Assembly (NCBI GenBank): GCA_002440945.1
Contig: DJWG01000117.1
Location: 14,959 to 36,711 of the forward strand
Source: Rhodobacteraceae bacterium UBA6236
Lineage (GTDB): Bacteria; Pseudomonadota; Alphaproteobacteria; Rhodobacterales; Rhodobacteraceae
Length of the DNA stretch: 21,753 nucleotides
Direction of reading: 5' to 3'
Notes under the pieces: model-generated
Databases searched by the model: none
What the model saw: the letters and a program-made list of their open reading frames with translations, nothing else
What the model was told of the DNA's origin: nothing
Shown here: one piece after another, positions 20,931 through 21,753 of the stretch
Position numbering within the stretch: the first letter of the stretch is position 1
Layout: the number at the start of each line of letters is the position of its first letter
Translations under genes and position numbers: made by a program

Positions 20931-21753
20931 CCCTGAACCTGCGCAACATCCTTCTGTTCGGCGCGGTCGCCCTGCTTTTCGTGATCGAGGGGCAGACGGT
21001 CAGCTGGAACTCGGCGCTGTCGATCCTGAACGTCGGGCTGATCTCGGCCATCGTGGCCCTGGGCGTGAACCTGCAATGGGGCTACGCGGGGCTGTTCAAC
21101 ATCGGGGTCGTGGGCTTTTTCGCCCTGGGCGGCCTCGCGCCGGTGCTGATCTCCGGCCCTGCGCAGCCCGAAGCCTGGGCCGCAGGCGGGCCGCGCATCA
21201 TCGCGGCCTTCGCGGTGGCGATCCTTGCCATCGTTCTGGCCGCCATCACCTACACCCGCACCACCGGCAAGCTGCGCGCTCTGGCAATGATCGCGATCCT
21301 GACGGTCGGGTTCCTTGGCTACCGGATGCTTTTCGATCCCGCCGCCGCCGCCATCGAGCAGGTCAGCCCCTCGACCGCCGGCAATATCGGCGGCCTTGGC
21401 CTGCCGGTGCTGCTGGCCTGGCCGGTTGGCGCGGTGTTCGCCGCCGCAGCCGCCTGGGTGATCGGCAAGACCGCGCTTGGCCTGCGGTCGGACTATCTGG
21501 CCATCGCCACGCTGGGCATCGGGGAAATCATCGTCTCGGTCATGAAGAACGAAGACTGGCTGGCGCGGGGCGTGAAGAACGTCATCGGCCTGCCCCGCCC
21601 GGTCCCCTATGAGGTCGACCTGCAGGCAAGCCCCGATTTCGTCGCCCGCGCCGCCGCCTGGGGCGTCGATCCGGTCACCGCCTCGTCGATCCTGGTCAAA
21701 CTCAGCTATGCCGGCCTTTTTGCCGTGGTGCTGCTGGCGCTGGTCTGGCTGGG
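20927..21753 (+). CDS. livM: Branched-chain amino acid-type ABC permease LivM, 3' end outside the window
   Basis: This is the second membrane subunit of the liv importer. The frame is open from ATG 20927 to the right edge, giving 275 visible residues with no stop; hand translation is continuous. Family signatures are GVNLQWGYAGLFNIGVVGFF (about residues 46-65) and LRSDYLAIATLGIGEII, the latter being the conserved segment ahead of the ATPase-contact loop. Several hydrophobic segments are visible. The start overlaps the livH stop by 4 bases. LivM proteins are commonly about 320-430 residues, so a substantial C-terminal part is still to come. Confidence 0.93.
   Translation, partial: MTLNLRNILLFGAVALLFVIEGQTVSWNSALSILNVGLISAIVALGVNLQWGYAGLFNIGVVGFFALGGLAPVLISGPAQPEAWAAGGPRIIAAFAVAILAIVLAAITYTRTTGKLRALAMIAILTVGFLGYRMLFDPAAAAIEQVSPSTAGNIGGLGLPVLLAWPVGAVFAAAAAWVIGKTALGLRSDYLAIATLGIGEIIVSVMKNEDWLARGVKNVIGLPRPVPYEVDLQASPDFVARAAAWGVDPVTASSILVKLSYAGLFAVVLLALVWL

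Noticed and set aside
1..21753. CRISPR array, tRNA, rRNA, transposase or phage genes
   Set aside because: None was found on reading the window: no regularly spaced repeats, no recognisable RNA genes, and every large coding frame belongs to a transport, metabolic or regulatory family.

Overview
This 21.75 kb window reads as ordinary chromosomal DNA of an alphaproteobacterium, most likely a member of the Rhodobacterales (Rhodobacter/Paracoccus-like). This is inferred from the very high GC content, the GTG and TTG starts, the gene families and the agl-type sugar transport genes beside a glucokinase. No rRNA, tRNA, CRISPR array, insertion sequence, integrase or phage gene was seen. No gene-free stretch exceeds about 250 bp.

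Layout, left to right. (1) 2-643: the 3' part of miaA (tRNA dimethylallyltransferase). (2) 779-1777: an AraC-type regulator with an unusual Ala/Pro-rich N-terminal extension. (3) 1983-8135: a complete Dpp/Opp-type ABC importer: Tat-exported binding protein, two permeases (the second with extra membrane segments) and one fused double-ATPase protein. Structured non-coding elements lie in its leader and in two of its spacers. (4) 8038-8949, minus strand: a FemAB/GNAT-like acyltransferase whose 3' end overlaps the ATPase gene by 98 bp. (5) 9201-12718, minus strand: aglE-aglF-aglG, a binding protein and two permeases of an alpha-glucoside-type sugar importer. No ATPase (aglK) or alpha-glucosidase (aglA) gene follows. 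A relatively AT-rich spacer separates aglG from the FemAB-like gene. (6) 12932-13921: glk, glucokinase, divergent from aglE. (7) 14033-14983: lipA, lipoyl synthase. (8) 14990-16105, minus strand: a periplasmic PQQ-dependent aldose dehydrogenase. (9) 16289-21753: a branched-chain amino acid type (Liv) ABC operon in the order livJ-like, livG, livF, two small secreted proteins, livH, livM. It runs off the right edge.

How the genes work together. The dominant theme is nutrient uptake: three ABC importers of three families (peptide, sugar, amino acid), with the glucokinase able to phosphorylate glucose released from imported glucosides. The PQQ dehydrogenase would offer a competing periplasmic oxidation of sugars. 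miaA and lipA are housekeeping genes.

The least explained feature is the pair of small exported proteins at 19152-19496 and 19493-19864, between livF and livH. They are linked to each other by a 4-bp start/stop overlap. By eye they share a spaced motif pattern (APVL, GP, FD.R, VL, F.Y, G.C) and look like diverged tandem paralogues. Nothing else amounts to a clearly new system. The other points of note are the incomplete agl set, the DppC-like permease with an insertion, and several strong hairpins.
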